Below are positions 54,363 through 62,577 of a DNA stretch of 64,000 nt, in pieces. The stretch comes from an uncultured Christensenella sp. (GTDB lineage Bacteria > Bacillota > Clostridia > Christensenellales > UBA3700), in the NCBI GenBank assembly GCA_910577845.1, contig CAJTNA010000005.1, forward strand, positions 1 to 64,000, given 5' to 3'. The notes under the pieces were generated by a model. It made no database searches, was not told the origin of the DNA, and saw nothing but the letters and a program-made list of their open reading frames with translations. Within the stretch, counting starts at the first letter, position 1, and every line of letters starts with the position of its first letter. A program made the translations under genes and the position numbers.

Positions 54363-56714
54363 TTATTGAACCTTTGTTTCCTTAACTATATCTTCTGTGT
54401 TTATTTTTTGTCTATTTTCTTTACGATTTATCAATAACAAGGCAGAAGATAGTACTACAGCAACTGAGGTTACATTGTGCATAATCGCACCAGTCATTGG
54501 GTCAAATATTCCAAACAATGATAATATTATACTTATAAAGTTTACTGTCATTGCTAAAACAATGTTACGCTTTATAGTAAATAAAGTACGTTTAGAATGT
54601 TTTACGCAGTATACAATTTTATTCATATCGCTATTTAAAATTGCCATATCCGCTGTTTCAATTGCAATGTCGCTACCTAATGCACCCATTGCGATTGAAC
54701 AATCTGCTAGTTTTAGAGATGGTGCGTCATTTATTCCGTCACCAATCATACAAACTTTAAGACCTTGTTTTTGCATACTTTCAATTTCTTGAAGCTTTTG
54801 TTCTGGCAATAAACCAAATTTCACCTCAGATATACCGCATTTTTCAGCAATAAACTTTGCACTTTTTTCATTATCACCAGTAAGCATTACTGTCTTTTTG
54901 CCCATAGCATTAAGCTTAGCTACTACCTCACGTGCATCTTCACGTATGGTGTCTGCAAAAGTTATAATTCCTTTTTCCTCACCCTCAATAATAACACTTA
55001 CAACAGTTTTACCTTGACTTAAAAATTCCTCTGCTTTTGCTTTTAGACTTTCTTTACTAACACCAGTTTTAACTGCCTCAATATATGCAATAACGCTTAC
55101 TGTTTTATTTGCAACAATACCCTTAACTCCTATACCTTGCAATGTTTCAAAATTGTTAACTTTTTCAAAATCTATATCATTTGCTTTATTAACAACTGCA
55201 GTTGCAAGGGGATGTTCTGACATTAATTCCAAACTGCCAGCATATTTTAGCAATTCACTTTCTGTTATGTTATCTATAGCAATGTCACTTACAACAATTT
55301 CACCTTTTGTTAATGTTCCAGTTTTATCAAAACAAACAACATCACATTTGCTAATAACCTCTAGACTAGCACCGCTTTTTACAAGCACACCATTTTTTGC
55401 TGAATTACCAAGACCTGCAGCGATTGCTGTTGGTGTTGCCAATGCAAGTGAACAAGGACAAAATACAATTAGTACTGTAATTGTTCTTATAATTGCCTCA
55501 AATATTGAAACTTTAAAAGCAAAATATGCTATAATGCCTACTAAAATTGCAAGTCCGATTGCAGTTGGAACAATTATACTTGCCCATTTATCTGCTACTC
55601 TAGATATAGGAGCTTTTTTACCTTCTGCTTCCTCAACCAATTTTGCCATTTTAGCAATAGTCATATCCGCAAGCAACTTAGTTACTTTTACTTCAATTAC
55701 ACCAGCTTTATTAAAAGTTCCTCCATAAACTTTATCGCCCTCGCTAAGTTCCGCCAATGCATACTCGCCAGTTACAGAAGATTGGTCTATTGCCGCTATA
55801 CCACTTACAATCTCACCATCAACACTAATTTGCTCGCCAGCTTTTATAACAACTATATCACCTAATTTTATTTCTTCTAGTGGTCTTTTTTCTAAACCAT
55901 TTTCAACTTTAACAAACGCTTCTTTTGGTATTAAACCAACCAATCTTTCAATACCAGCACGACTTTTTTTAACAGTAAAGTCCTCAATAGCACCACCAAT
56001 AGCCATTAGGAATGCAACTTCCGCAGCAACAAACACATAGCTATGAGAATGACCGCTTGAATCTATTTGATAAAAGAAACCAACAATCTCTAATATAACT
56101 GCCGATATCATCGCAACACTTATCAATACAGATGCGGTTATCTTTTTTCGTGCCAAAGATTTAACTGCACCTACCAAAATAGGTATACCACAAATTATCA
56201 AAGCAACCCAAGCTGGATTTACATAATAAAAAGCTATAGTCCAAGGTGCAGAGGTTGATATATGATGCCAATCAAAATAGCCCGCAATTAAAAATGCTAA
56301 AGATACCAAAAGTTTTGCAATATTAATTATATTATCTCTTTTTACATTACCACTTGAATGTTTTTCAGTTCCACAACAAGAGCAACTAGATTTCTTTTCA
56401 ATACCACAACAATTTAATTCATTTCCTTTATGCTCACTATGTCCACAACAGCAACTTTCTGTTTCCTTTTCCTCATTGTGTCCACAACAGCAACTTTCTG
56501 TTTCCTTTTCCTCATTGTGTCCGCAACAGCAACTTTCTGTTTCCTTTTCCTCATTGTGTCCACAACAACAGCTTTCTGTTTCCTTTTCCTCATTGTGTCC
56601 ACAACAGCAACTTTCTGTTTCCTTTTCCTCATTCTGTCCGCAACAACAGCTTTCTGCTTCCTTTTCCTCATTCTGTCCACAACAGCAAGATTTTTTTTCT
56701 TCGTTCTCTTTCAT
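54363..56714 (-). CDS. heavy-metal P1B-type ATPase with Cys-rich tandem-repeat N-terminus
   Basis: The 783-residue exporter has the P1B core: membrane helices from about residue 130, actuator TGEY (QSSVTGEYALAE), the CPC metal site VFCPCSLALATPTA, phosphorylation loop CFDKTGTLTKGE, HP motif SEHPLATAV and hinge GDGINDAPSL. Instead of a folded HMA domain, the first 120 residues are a 13-residue repeat of the form ESCCCGHNEEKET, with seven CCCG units plus two degenerate CCG units, about 26 cysteines. The last helices contain HNVTSVAVVLSS rather than a typical CopA YN/MSS pattern. With csoR upstream, Cu(I) export is the leading guess; another soft metal is possible. AGAGGTG precedes the ATG. Confidence 0.9.
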   Translation of the reverse strand: MKENEEKKSCCCGQNEEKEAESCCCGQNEEKETESCCCGHNEEKETESCCCGHNEEKETESCCCGHNEEKETESCCCGHNEEKETESCCCGHSEHKGNELNCCGIEKKSSCSCCGTEKHSSGNVKRDNIINIAKLLVSLAFLIAGYFDWHHISTSAPWTIAFYYVNPAWVALIICGIPILVGAVKSLARKKITASVLISVAMISAVILEIVGFFYQIDSSGHSHSYVFVAAEVAFLMAIGGAIEDFTVKKSRAGIERLVGLIPKEAFVKVENGLEKRPLEEIKLGDIVVIKAGEQISVDGEIVSGIAAIDQSSVTGEYALAELSEGDKVYGGTFNKAGVIEVKVTKLLADMTIAKMAKLVEEAEGKKAPISRVADKWASIIVPTAIGLAILVGIIAYFAFKVSIFEAIIRTITVLIVFCPCSLALATPTAIAAGLGNSAKNGVLVKSGASLEVISKCDVVCFDKTGTLTKGEIVVSDIAIDNITESELLKYAGSLELMSEHPLATAVVNKANDIDFEKVNNFETLQGIGVKGIVANKTVSVIAYIEAVKTGVSKESLKAKAEEFLSQGKTVVSVIIEGEEKGIITFADTIREDAREVVAKLNAMGKKTVMLTGDNEKSAKFIAEKCGISEVKFGLLPEQKLQEIESMQKQGLKVCMIGDGINDAPSLKLADCSIAMGALGSDIAIETADMAILNSDMNKIVYCVKHSKRTLFTIKRNIVLAMTVNFISIILSLFGIFDPMTGAIMHNVTSVAVVLSSALLLINRKENRQKINTEDIVKETKVQ
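56414..56700 (-). repeat. 39-bp coding tandem repeat in the P-type ATPase
   Basis: About seven copies of a 39-base unit (13 codons) are nearly identical at DNA level, including third codon positions, with only scattered changes such as CAACAGCAA versus CAACAACAG. Such DNA-level homogeneity points to recent expansion and likely copy-number variation between strains. Long frames on other strands and phases here are shadows. Confidence 0.85.
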
Positions 56715-56725
56715 TTTGTCACCTC

Positions 56726-56977
56726 TTATTTATACTTATCCAACACATCATTTAATCTGTCAAGTGCTGATAAATCACCATTTGTAACACTATCTTTAAC
56801 ACAATGTTCAATATGGTTCCTTAAAATTGTTTTGCTTAATTTTTTTACCGCTGATTCAATTGCCGACAACTGCAATAGCACATCTGAGCAATCTTTACCA
56901 TCTGCAACCATTTGTCTTACTCCACGAATATGCCCCTCAATTGTAGCTAATCGATTGTCTACATTTTTATCTACCAT
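56726..56977 (-). CDS. csoR: CsoR/DUF156-family metal-sensing repressor
   Basis: The 83-residue all-helical protein has RLATIEGHIRGVRQMVADGKDCSDVLLQLSAIESAVKKLSKTILRNHIEHCV. The cysteine after helix 1 (GKDC) and the H-x3-C pair (NHIEHC) are the three Cu(I) ligands of CsoR proteins. When metal binds, the repressor leaves DNA. It is first in the operon with the P-type ATPase, 11 bases apart, and has an AAGGAG site. A G/C-rich operator and a consensus promoter lie just upstream. The symbol follows ligand pattern and context. Confidence 0.88.
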   Translation of the reverse strand: MVDKNVDNRLATIEGHIRGVRQMVADGKDCSDVLLQLSAIESAVKKLSKTILRNHIEHCVKDSVTNGDLSALDRLNDVLDKYK

Positions 56978-56992
56978 ACCATTCTCCTTTTT

Positions 56993-57019
56993 ATCCCCCG
57001 CCCCGTGCGGGGGGGGTAT
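56993..57019. promoter_or_regulatory. CsoR-type operator
   Basis: A striking G/C-rich dyad in AT-rich DNA, ATCCCCCGCCCCG-TG-CGGGGGGGGTAT, resembles CsoR operators, which have runs of C and G flanking a centre. It sits just downstream of the promoter -10 element, where bound repressor would block transcription. Confidence 0.82.
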
Positions 57020-57029
57020 CTACATTCAT

Positions 57030-57058
57030 ATTATATGATAAAATACTTTTTTTGTCAA
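57030..57058 (-). promoter_or_regulatory. promoter of csoR-P-type ATPase
   Basis: On the - strand TTGACA (57058-57053), exactly 17 bases and TATAAT (57035-57030) form a consensus sigma-A promoter followed directly by the operator. The remaining 57060-57352 is AT-rich and presumably holds the GH31 promoter. Confidence 0.88.
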
Positions 57059-57352
57059 TACTTTTGACAAATTTTTTAAATTTAATTAATCAAGTTCTTG
57101 TTAAATCACAATGGAAACACTCATATTTCTTAATAGTAAATAAATATAGCTTTTATTATAATATTGTTCTCAAAAAAACTAAAGAGATAAAACTCAGACA
57201 ATAAATGGCTAAACTTTTACTTGATTTAAAAAATCTATTATGTTATAATTAATGCAAAGTTATCAAATGACTTTATGCTTATTAATAGCTTTAAATATAA
57301 ATGTAAAAACTAACAAATAAAGATTAAGTAATTAAATAAATTTGGAGGAATT

Positions 57353-58882
57353 ATGAAACTGAAAGTAAAGATGCTGAAAGACGAGTACTGGTATGGTGGT
57401 GATACTAACATAGGCTTTTTTACCCCGCTTAGTCGCAAATCTGTTTATTATGCAAATAATACTATTGTACGAAGTTATGGGCAATCAAATACTTTATGGA
57501 TAAGTAGTAAAGGCCGAGTAATTTATAGTGAAAAAGGATACAAAACAACTTTCTTTTTAGGTTTAATAACTTGTACTAGTAAGAAAGCGGAAATCAAGTT
57601 ATATGAAGCAGAATATAAAACTTTAAAAGGTGCTTATTTATACGCAGTACAGAATTTTATGAAACCTGATGGCAAACATCCCAACTCAATAATGTTTAAA
57701 ATTCCTCAATATTGTACTTGGATTCAATTTGAGCATAATCAAACACAAGAAAATATTTTAAATTATGCAAAAAGCATACTTGACAATGGTATGCCAGCTG
57801 GTGAACTTATAATTGACGATGGTTGGCAAATTCAATTTGGTGAGTGGGATTTTGACCCAGCAAAATTTTCTGACGCAAAAAAAATGTGCAATGAGTTACA
57901 TCAACTTGGCTTTAAAGTGATATTATGGATATGTCCTTTTGTAAGCCAAAAATCTAAACATTATGAATATCTTGTAAATAATAATTTACTAGTTAAAGAT
58001 AAGGAAAATAATATTGCTATGCGTGATTGGTGGAATGGTACTGATGCCATACTTGACCTTTCAAATCCAATGGCAATGACTTGGTTTACCGATTATACTA
58101 AAAAAATAATTGATGAGTTTGGTGTTGACGGCTTTAAGCAAGATGCTGGCGATGCTATGTACTACAAAGATGACGATGTTACTTATGGCAGTGTTGATGC
58201 AAATACTCAAAGTAAATTATGGGCGGAATCTGCAATTGATTTTGACTTCAACGAATTGCGTGCTTGTTTCCAATTTGGTTGCCGTGGAGTTGCACAAAGA
58301 CTTGCTGACAAATCACATAAATGGGGAATATTAGGTTTAGGTGCATTACTGCCTAACACACTAACACAAGGTATAACTGGTTATTTATATGGCTGTCCAG
58401 ATATGATTGGCGGTGGTCAAATAGGTGACTTTAAAAATAAAAATAAATCAAGTTTTGACAATGAACTTTTTGCTAGATATGCTGAGGCATCTTGCCTTAT
58501 GCCAATGATGCAATTTAGTTTGGATATTTGGACTATAAATGAGGAATTAAAAAATATCTGTCTAAAAACTATTGATTTGCATACAAAGTACTCAGATTAC
58601 ATTCTTGAACTTGTAAAACACGCAAGTGTCACTGGCGAACCAATTGTTAGATATATGGAATATGAATTTCCTAATAAAGGCTATCAAAATATTACAAGTC
58701 AATATATGTTGGGAAATGATATTTTGGTTGCACCAGTTTTGGATAAATGCCATACCACAAAAATGGTTTATGTACCAGAAGGCAAATGGCAATACCAAGA
58801 TAAAATTTACAGCAATGAGGTAGTTATAATACCAGCACCAATTGACGAACTTGTTTATTTGACAAGAGTTAAAGAGGATTAA
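57353..58882 (+). CDS. GH31-family alpha-glycosidase
   Basis: The 509-residue protein has a short N-terminal beta domain (about 1-110) and a GH31 TIM barrel: GELIIDDGWQIQFGEWDFDPAKFSDAKKMCNELHQLGFKVILWICPFV, then DEFGVDGFKQDAGD, where the aspartate after FKQ is the expected nucleophile, then GYLYGCPDMIGGG and a C-terminal ILVAPVL region. It lacks a signal peptide and is shorter than most GH31 enzymes. GH31 covers alpha-glucosidases, alpha-galactosidases, sulfoquinovosidases and alpha-GalNAc-ases; the substrate is not determinable from motifs alone. GGAGGAATT precedes the ATG. Confidence 0.85.
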   Translation: MKLKVKMLKDEYWYGGDTNIGFFTPLSRKSVYYANNTIVRSYGQSNTLWISSKGRVIYSEKGYKTTFFLGLITCTSKKAEIKLYEAEYKTLKGAYLYAVQNFMKPDGKHPNSIMFKIPQYCTWIQFEHNQTQENILNYAKSILDNGMPAGELIIDDGWQIQFGEWDFDPAKFSDAKKMCNELHQLGFKVILWICPFVSQKSKHYEYLVNNNLLVKDKENNIAMRDWWNGTDAILDLSNPMAMTWFTDYTKKIIDEFGVDGFKQDAGDAMYYKDDDVTYGSVDANTQSKLWAESAIDFDFNELRACFQFGCRGVAQRLADKSHKWGILGLGALLPNTLTQGITGYLYGCPDMIGGGQIGDFKNKNKSSFDNELFARYAEASCLMPMMQFSLDIWTINEELKNICLKTIDLHTKYSDYILELVKHASVTGEPIVRYMEYEFPNKGYQNITSQYMLGNDILVAPVLDKCHTTKMVYVPEGKWQYQDKIYSNEVVIIPAPIDELVYLTRVKED

Positions 58883-58902
58883 TTTAATTCTAATTTGTTT
58901 TA

Positions 58903-58940
58903 GTATAATGTAGCAAAAACTTGTTTTTGCTACATTATAC
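58903..58940 (+). terminator. long perfect hairpin after GH31
   Basis: The 18-bp arms GTATAATGTAGCAAAAAC and GTTTTTGCTACATTATAC are perfectly complementary and separated by only two bases. It is probably the GH31 terminator; as a near-perfect palindrome it is longer than other stems here. Confidence 0.75.
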
Positions 58941-59083
58941 TTAATTATTATTTAATACAAAATTTATTTTTCTAACTAACTTTTAAATTTAATAGGTACA
59001 TATAAATAAACACAAAATATTTTAACACAATATTATTCATATTTTATTGATTGATTATTTAAAAATGATAGACTATATAAAAC

Positions 59084-59110
59084 AAAAATCCCAGTTCTTA
59101 CTGGAATTTT
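59084..59110. terminator. bidirectional terminator near the flavodoxin-like gene
   Basis: AAAAATCCCAGT/ACTGGAATTTTT (one mismatch) has a TCTT loop and T tracts on both strands, about 35 bases beyond the flavodoxin-like stop. Confidence 0.75.
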
Positions 59111-59142
59111 TTGCATTTTAATACCGATTTTTGATTGATTTT

Positions 59143-59682
59143 TTAAACTTTTAGTCCCATTTGATATGCCTGTTGCATTTGAACTTTATTTTTTATTTCA
59201 CCTTTTTCGTATACGCCACTGCCATAAATAATGCCTTTTTCAACTGCCCCTTCAACGCAATCGGCATAGCCTCTTAAACAAGCAAAAGTAGTTTCGCAAG
59301 ATTGATTTTCCTCATCTGCACAAGTTGCTATATAATAAAATTCTTTATCCTTTACCTCAAGCCAACGAGCAACAGTTCTGTCAATTAATGCTTTTAATTG
59401 TGCATCTATAGAGTAAAAGTAAACAGGACTTGCAAGCACTATAACATCAGAATCAATAATATCTTGTAAAACATCTGCCATATCGTCAGTAATAGCACAT
59501 TTACCACCTGACTTTTTGCAGTAATAGCAACCAGTGCAAAAACCGATTTTCTTTTCAGCAACTCTAATCTTTTTTACTATGTTGCCACCATCTACTGCAC
59601 CACGATAAAACTCGTCACATAATAAATCTGAATTGCCACCCTTTCTAGGACTGCCAGACAAAATCAAAACTTTTTTATTCAT
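59143..59682 (-). CDS. flavodoxin-fold NAD(P)H-dependent FMN reductase
   Basis: The roughly 179-residue protein begins NKKVLILSGSPRKGGNSD, the phosphate-binding loop of the NADPH-dependent FMN reductase family, followed by GFCTGCYYCKKSGGKCAITDDM, a cysteine-rich segment common in iron-sulfur flavoprotein-like members, and VIVLASPVYFYSIDAQLKALIDR. It is likely a small oxidoreductase with FMN; the partner is unknown. The ATG at 59682 lies four bases after the stop of the aminotransferase gene, with no strong ribosome site, so translation is probably coupled. Confidence 0.85.
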   Translation of the reverse strand: MNKKVLILSGSPRKGGNSDLLCDEFYRGAVDGGNIVKKIRVAEKKIGFCTGCYYCKKSGGKCAITDDMADVLQDIIDSDVIVLASPVYFYSIDAQLKALIDRTVARWLEVKDKEFYYIATCADEENQSCETTFACLRGYADCVEGAVEKGIIYGSGVYEKGEIKNKVQMQQAYQMGLKV

Positions 59683-59686
59683 AGCT

Positions 59687-60967
59687 TTATTTTTCACTAA
59701 GTATTTTTTCAATACAAGCAATTTTTGTACTGCAAACTAAGATTTTACAAGCAACATCTAATTGGTTTGTATTTGTAAATGTTGGAGCTATCCTAATATT
59801 ACTATCATTATCGTCTTTTCCATATGGATATGTATCACCTACGGTAGTTATTACTAAACCAGCTTGTTTGCAAAGTTCATAAACTCTTTTAGCACAGCCA
59901 TTTAATACATTATAGCTGATAAAGTAACCACCTCGTGGGTGACTCCAGTTTGCGATATCACAACCTACACCAAACTCGTCCTCAAGTACATTTAATATTG
60001 TGTCAAACTTTGGTCTGATAATTGTAGCTTGTTTTTTCATATGTTCACGCACACCTTCCATATTCTTTAAAAATTTAATGTGCATATATTGATTAAGTTT
60101 GTCTGGTCCGATTGTTTGGAACTTCATAGTCTTTAAAGCATCTTTTACATTATCCTCAGAAGTAGCAAAACAAGCCACGCCAGCACCTGGGAATGTAATT
60201 TTAGATGTACTTGCAAAAATGAATACTCTGTTAGGGTGACCATTAGCAACACATTCTGCATAAATGTTTTTCAAAGGTACAGTATTATCGTATAAATCGT
60301 GTACAACATATGCATTATCCCAAAATATTCTAAAGTCTTGTGCTTTTGTTGTCATTTTTGCAAGTCTTTCAACAACTTCGTCACTAAATACAATGCCAGT
60401 TGGATTAGAATATTTTGGAACGCACCATATACCTTTAATACTCTCGTCCTCAGCAACCAATCTTTCTACAAGGTCCATAATAGGTCCATTATTATCCATT
60501 GGAATAGTAATTAACTCTATACCAAAACAAGCAGTCAAACTAAAGTGTCTATCGTAACCTGGTGCTGGGCATAAAAATTTAACTTTTTCAAGCTTATTCC
60601 AAGGTGTGCTACCTAAAACACCAAATTGCATACATCTTTGAATTGTGTCATACATCATATTCAAACTACTATTGCCACCAACAATAACATTGCTAGCCTT
60701 AACTTCAAGCATTTCTGCAAATAGCTCTCTCATAGCAGGCAAACCTTCCAAACCGCCATAGTTACGAATATCTGCACCACTTTCTGGCAAATCACTAACG
60801 CTATTAATTGTATTTAACATTTCCATAGAAAGGTCAAGTTGCTCTTTACAAGGCTTACCTCTTGAAATATCTATATTGATATTTTGACCTAAAATATCGT
60901 TATAAACTGATTGTTCTTTCTCTAGTTCTTTTTTTAAAAAATCTTTTGATTTGTCACGATAAAACAT
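59687..60967 (-). CDS. class I aminotransferase (aspartate aminotransferase type Ic)
   Basis: The 426-residue PLP enzyme has NIDISRGKPCKEQLDLS, YGGLEGLPAMRELFAEML, NPTGIVFSDEVVERLAKM, FWDNAYVVHDL, and FASTSKITFPGAGVACFATS with the PLP-binding lysine, features of the less common Ic branch that includes characterised aspartate aminotransferases. It moves amino groups between aspartate (or a similar amino acid) and 2-oxoglutarate. It is first in a unit with the flavodoxin-like gene. GGAGGTT precedes the ATG. The substrate is inferred from the branch. Confidence 0.9.
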   Translation of the reverse strand: MFYRDKSKDFLKKELEKEQSVYNDILGQNINIDISRGKPCKEQLDLSMEMLNTINSVSDLPESGADIRNYGGLEGLPAMRELFAEMLEVKASNVIVGGNSSLNMMYDTIQRCMQFGVLGSTPWNKLEKVKFLCPAPGYDRHFSLTACFGIELITIPMDNNGPIMDLVERLVAEDESIKGIWCVPKYSNPTGIVFSDEVVERLAKMTTKAQDFRIFWDNAYVVHDLYDNTVPLKNIYAECVANGHPNRVFIFASTSKITFPGAGVACFATSEDNVKDALKTMKFQTIGPDKLNQYMHIKFLKNMEGVREHMKKQATIIRPKFDTILNVLEDEFGVGCDIANWSHPRGGYFISYNVLNGCAKRVYELCKQAGLVITTVGDTYPYGKDDNDSNIRIAPTFTNTNQLDVACKILVCSTKIACIEKILSEK

Positions 60968-61198
60968 AAATAACCTCCGTTTTTCCTATTTTATCACAAT
61001 AGAATAAAATTAGTCAATTATATAAAATAATAAAATTATTAATTTTTAATTTTTTTATTGATTTTTTGTTATGAAACTTATTGCCATTGTATTAATATAT
61101 TCTCAATATTCAATAATATAATGGTGCAAAACAAAATCACAAAACTGACAATCTTACATACACTTAATAATTAATATGCTTAATCAAGTAAAAATGAA

Positions 61199-62530
61199 CT
61201 ATCTTTGTCCAAAAGCATCTTCCTCATTTTTATTGCGGAATACAAGCCTTATAGGTGTCCCCTTAAACTCAAAAGCTTTACGCAAACAATTTTCTAAATA
61301 CCTTTTATAAGAAAAATGCAACAATTCCACATCATTGACAAAAAACACAAATGTAGGGGGGTTAGCACTATTTTGAGTAACAAATAAAACTTTTAACCTT
61401 TTACCATTATGAGATGGTGGCTCAACAACACTTACAGCATCTTGCACAATATCATTAAGCAAACCAGTTGTAATACGTTTACTTGCCTCACTATACACAA
61501 GTTGAGTTTCTTTCATTATTTTATCTGTTCTTTGCCCCGTCTTTGCACTAACATAAACAGCATCATAATAATCCATAAACTTTAGTAGTTCATCTAGCCT
61601 TGCATTGTATTTGTTAATTGTGTGAGTATCCTTTTCCACCATATCCCACTTGTTCATAACAATAACAGATGGCTTGCCTTGCTCGTGAACATATCCGCAA
61701 ATACGAATATCTTGTTCACTAAGTTCCTCAGCAGAGTCAATTACTATCAAACAAACATTTGCTCTTCTTATTGCCGCTAAACTACGCATAACACTATAAC
61801 TTTCAACACTCTCATCAATACTACGCTTACGCCTAATACCCGCAGTATCAATCAAATTATACTTTTGTCCGTCATATGTGAAAGCTGTATCTATTGCATC
61901 TCGTGTAGTACCAGCAATGTTGCTAACGATTACCCTATCATATCCTAAAAGCCTATTAACCAAGCTACTTTTACCAGCGTTTGGCTTTCCTACAACAGCA
62001 ATGTTTATAACGTCATCATCTTGTTTAGTGTCGATTTTTGGAAGGTTTTTACAAATAGCATCTAATAAATCACCAATTCCCTTACCTTGTTCACCAGACA
62101 CTGCATAAGGCTCACCCAAACCTAGTTCATAAAACTCGTAAGTTTTTTCAACCTCATTGTTATCAAGCTTATTAACTGCAAGCACGATAGGTTTTTTACT
62201 ACGTCTTAAATAATTTGCAATATCTATATCATCAGATATTAAACCTTGTTTGCCGTCAACAAACAAAACAATAACATCAGCTACATCAACAGCGATTTCA
62301 GCTTGTAACTTGATGTGTTTCCACATTTTATCCTCACTTTTAAGTTCAATACCTCCGGTGTCAATCATAGTAAAATTATAACCGCACCATTCCGCATCAA
62401 AATATAATCTATCACGTGTAACGCCTGGTTTATCCTCCACGATAGATACTCTTTTTCCTATTACTTTATTAAAAAAAGTTGATTTGCCAACATTAGGTCT
62501 GCCAACAATTGCAACTAAAGGTTTTGCCAT
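61199..62530 (-). CDS. der: ribosome biogenesis GTPase Der (EngA)
   Basis: The roughly 443-residue protein has two tandem GTPase domains, first with VGRPNVGKSTFFN, second with VGKPNAGKSSLVNRLLG, followed by the KH-like domain ending FKGTPIRLVFRNK. G3 (DTGG, DTAG) and G4 (NKLD, NKWD) motifs are intact in both. Der is needed for large-subunit assembly. The ATG at 62530 follows GGGAGGG; the longer frame to 62551 is excluded. It is downstream of the DUF512 gene, the usual pairing in clostridia. Confidence 0.96.
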   Translation of the reverse strand: MAKPLVAIVGRPNVGKSTFFNKVIGKRVSIVEDKPGVTRDRLYFDAEWCGYNFTMIDTGGIELKSEDKMWKHIKLQAEIAVDVADVIVLFVDGKQGLISDDIDIANYLRRSKKPIVLAVNKLDNNEVEKTYEFYELGLGEPYAVSGEQGKGIGDLLDAICKNLPKIDTKQDDDVINIAVVGKPNAGKSSLVNRLLGYDRVIVSNIAGTTRDAIDTAFTYDGQKYNLIDTAGIRRKRSIDESVESYSVMRSLAAIRRANVCLIVIDSAEELSEQDIRICGYVHEQGKPSVIVMNKWDMVEKDTHTINKYNARLDELLKFMDYYDAVYVSAKTGQRTDKIMKETQLVYSEASKRITTGLLNDIVQDAVSVVEPPSHNGKRLKVLFVTQNSANPPTFVFFVNDVELLHFSYKRYLENCLRKAFEFKGTPIRLVFRNKNEEDAFGQR

Positions 62531-62577
62531 ATACCCTCCCACAAAATACACAACTTAATTGTACTTTGTTTTATCAA

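Noticed and set aside
56414..56700. CRISPR-like direct repeats
   Set aside because: The 39-bp units are adjacent without spacers and lie in frame inside a coding sequence.
56991..57020. G/C-rich island as foreign DNA or assembly artefact
   Set aside because: It is a dyad placed exactly between a consensus promoter and csoR, which explains it as the operator.
56414..57038. Repetitive ORFs of 88, 103 and 202 codons overlapping the P-type ATPase N-terminus
   Set aside because: They are other-frame and opposite-strand readings of the 39-bp coding repeat; the ATPase and csoR frames have ribosome sites, a promoter and family motifs.
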